A stretch of DNA of 64,000 nt, taken from contig NZ_CP086322.1 of the NCBI RefSeq assembly GCF_023277745.1, positions 5,952,001 through 6,016,000 of the forward strand, read 5' to 3'. The DNA is from Streptomyces halobius. Lineage in GTDB: Bacteria > Actinomycetota > Actinomycetes > Streptomycetales > Streptomycetaceae. Positions 63,742 through 64,000 of this stretch are shown piece after piece. The translations under genes and the position numbers were made by a program. The notes below the pieces were generated by a model that saw only the letters and a program-made list of their open reading frames with translations, searched no databases and was not told where the DNA came from. The number at the start of each line of letters is the position of its first letter. The first letter of the stretch is position 1.

Positions 63742-64000
63742 TCACGGAGAGTTTGATCCTGGCTCAGGACGAACGCTGGCGGCGTGCTTAACACATGCAA
63801 GTCGAACGATGAAGCCGCTTCGGTGGTGGATTAGTGGCGAACGGGTGAGTAACACGTGGGCAATCTGCCCTTCACTCTGGGACAAGCCCTGGAAACGGGG
63901 TCTAATACCGGATATGACACACGGCCGCATGGTCTGTGTGTGGAAAGCTCCGGCGGTGAAGGATGAGCCCGCGGCCTATCAGCTTGTTGGTGGGGTGATG
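63742..64000 (+). rRNA. 16S ribosomal RNA (5' part)
   Basis: The sequence TCACGGAGAGTTTGATCCTGG starts the mature 16S rRNA, followed by CTCAGGACGAACGCTGGCGG and CATGCAAGTCGAACG, the universal 5' region. Helix 6 has the actinomycete form (GATGAAGCCGCTTCGGTGG). The gene continues beyond the window. Confidence 0.98.

Overview
The window is high-GC actinobacterial chromosome, almost certainly Streptomyces. Codons are strongly GC-biased at the third position, GTG/TTG starts and ATGA/GTGA stop-start overlaps are common, and a textbook whiB gene is present. The gene order (peptide transporter, draR/draK-like two-component pair, GtrA, purK/purE, M19 dipeptidase, UDP-sugar dehydrogenase, acyl-CoA dehydrogenase, LCP genes, manC, F420 genes, cysteine dioxygenase, whiB, manB, manA, sahH) matches, from memory, a conserved core region of Streptomyces chromosomes. 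An rRNA operon begins at the right edge. There is no biosynthetic cluster, CRISPR array or tRNA.

Layout. 1-300: end of an anti-sigma-type ATPase. 577-4992: four tightly packed secreted or membrane proteins, including two sortase substrates and a DUF916-like protein; the set recalls the WxL surface clusters of Firmicutes. 5.1-9.1 kb: POT peptide transporter and the two-component system. 9.2-12.1 kb: GtrA protein, chagasin-like protein, purK-purE. 12.1-14.8 kb: an intact M19 dipeptidase and a paralogue that has lost every catalytic residue. 14.8-18.8 kb: VOC protein, CGNR regulator, UDP-glucose dehydrogenase, acyl-CoA dehydrogenase.

18.7-22.8 kb is the accessory part. About 4.1 kb is inserted at the 3' end of the acyl-CoA dehydrogenase gene, and the displaced host 3' end lies at 22795-22858. 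The insert holds a run of small minus-strand genes with an XRE-DUF5753/DUF6879 pair and a frameshifted ORF, but no visible integrase.

22.9-34.3 kb carries five LytR-CpsA-Psr (LCP) genes with a thioesterase, a VanZ-like protein, a secreted protein and a family 2 glycosyltransferase: a cell-wall polymer attachment region. 34.6-41.5 kb holds a TIGR03089 protein, a sugar nucleotidyltransferase, an AlkA-type glycosylase, the F420 pair cofE/cofD, and cysteine dioxygenase behind a Cys-rich leader peptide. 42-48 kb: whiB, a very large membrane glycosyltransferase and a DUF5719 protein. 48.3-54.4 kb: a zincin-like protein, DUF3499 and the manB - Trm112 - SIS - manA run, which with the nucleotidyltransferase at 36 kb would give GDP-mannose. 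54.6-63 kb: CDF transporter, fructose-type PTS, sahH, RDD and SpoIIM proteins. 63.0-64 kb: rRNA promoter array and the 16S gene.

The intergenic DNA is rich in repeats: a dispersed ~125-bp repeat upstream of both manC and manB, short palindromes (one inside the cysteine dioxygenase gene), and several minisatellites. All function calls rest on reading translated sequence and family knowledge; no database search was run.
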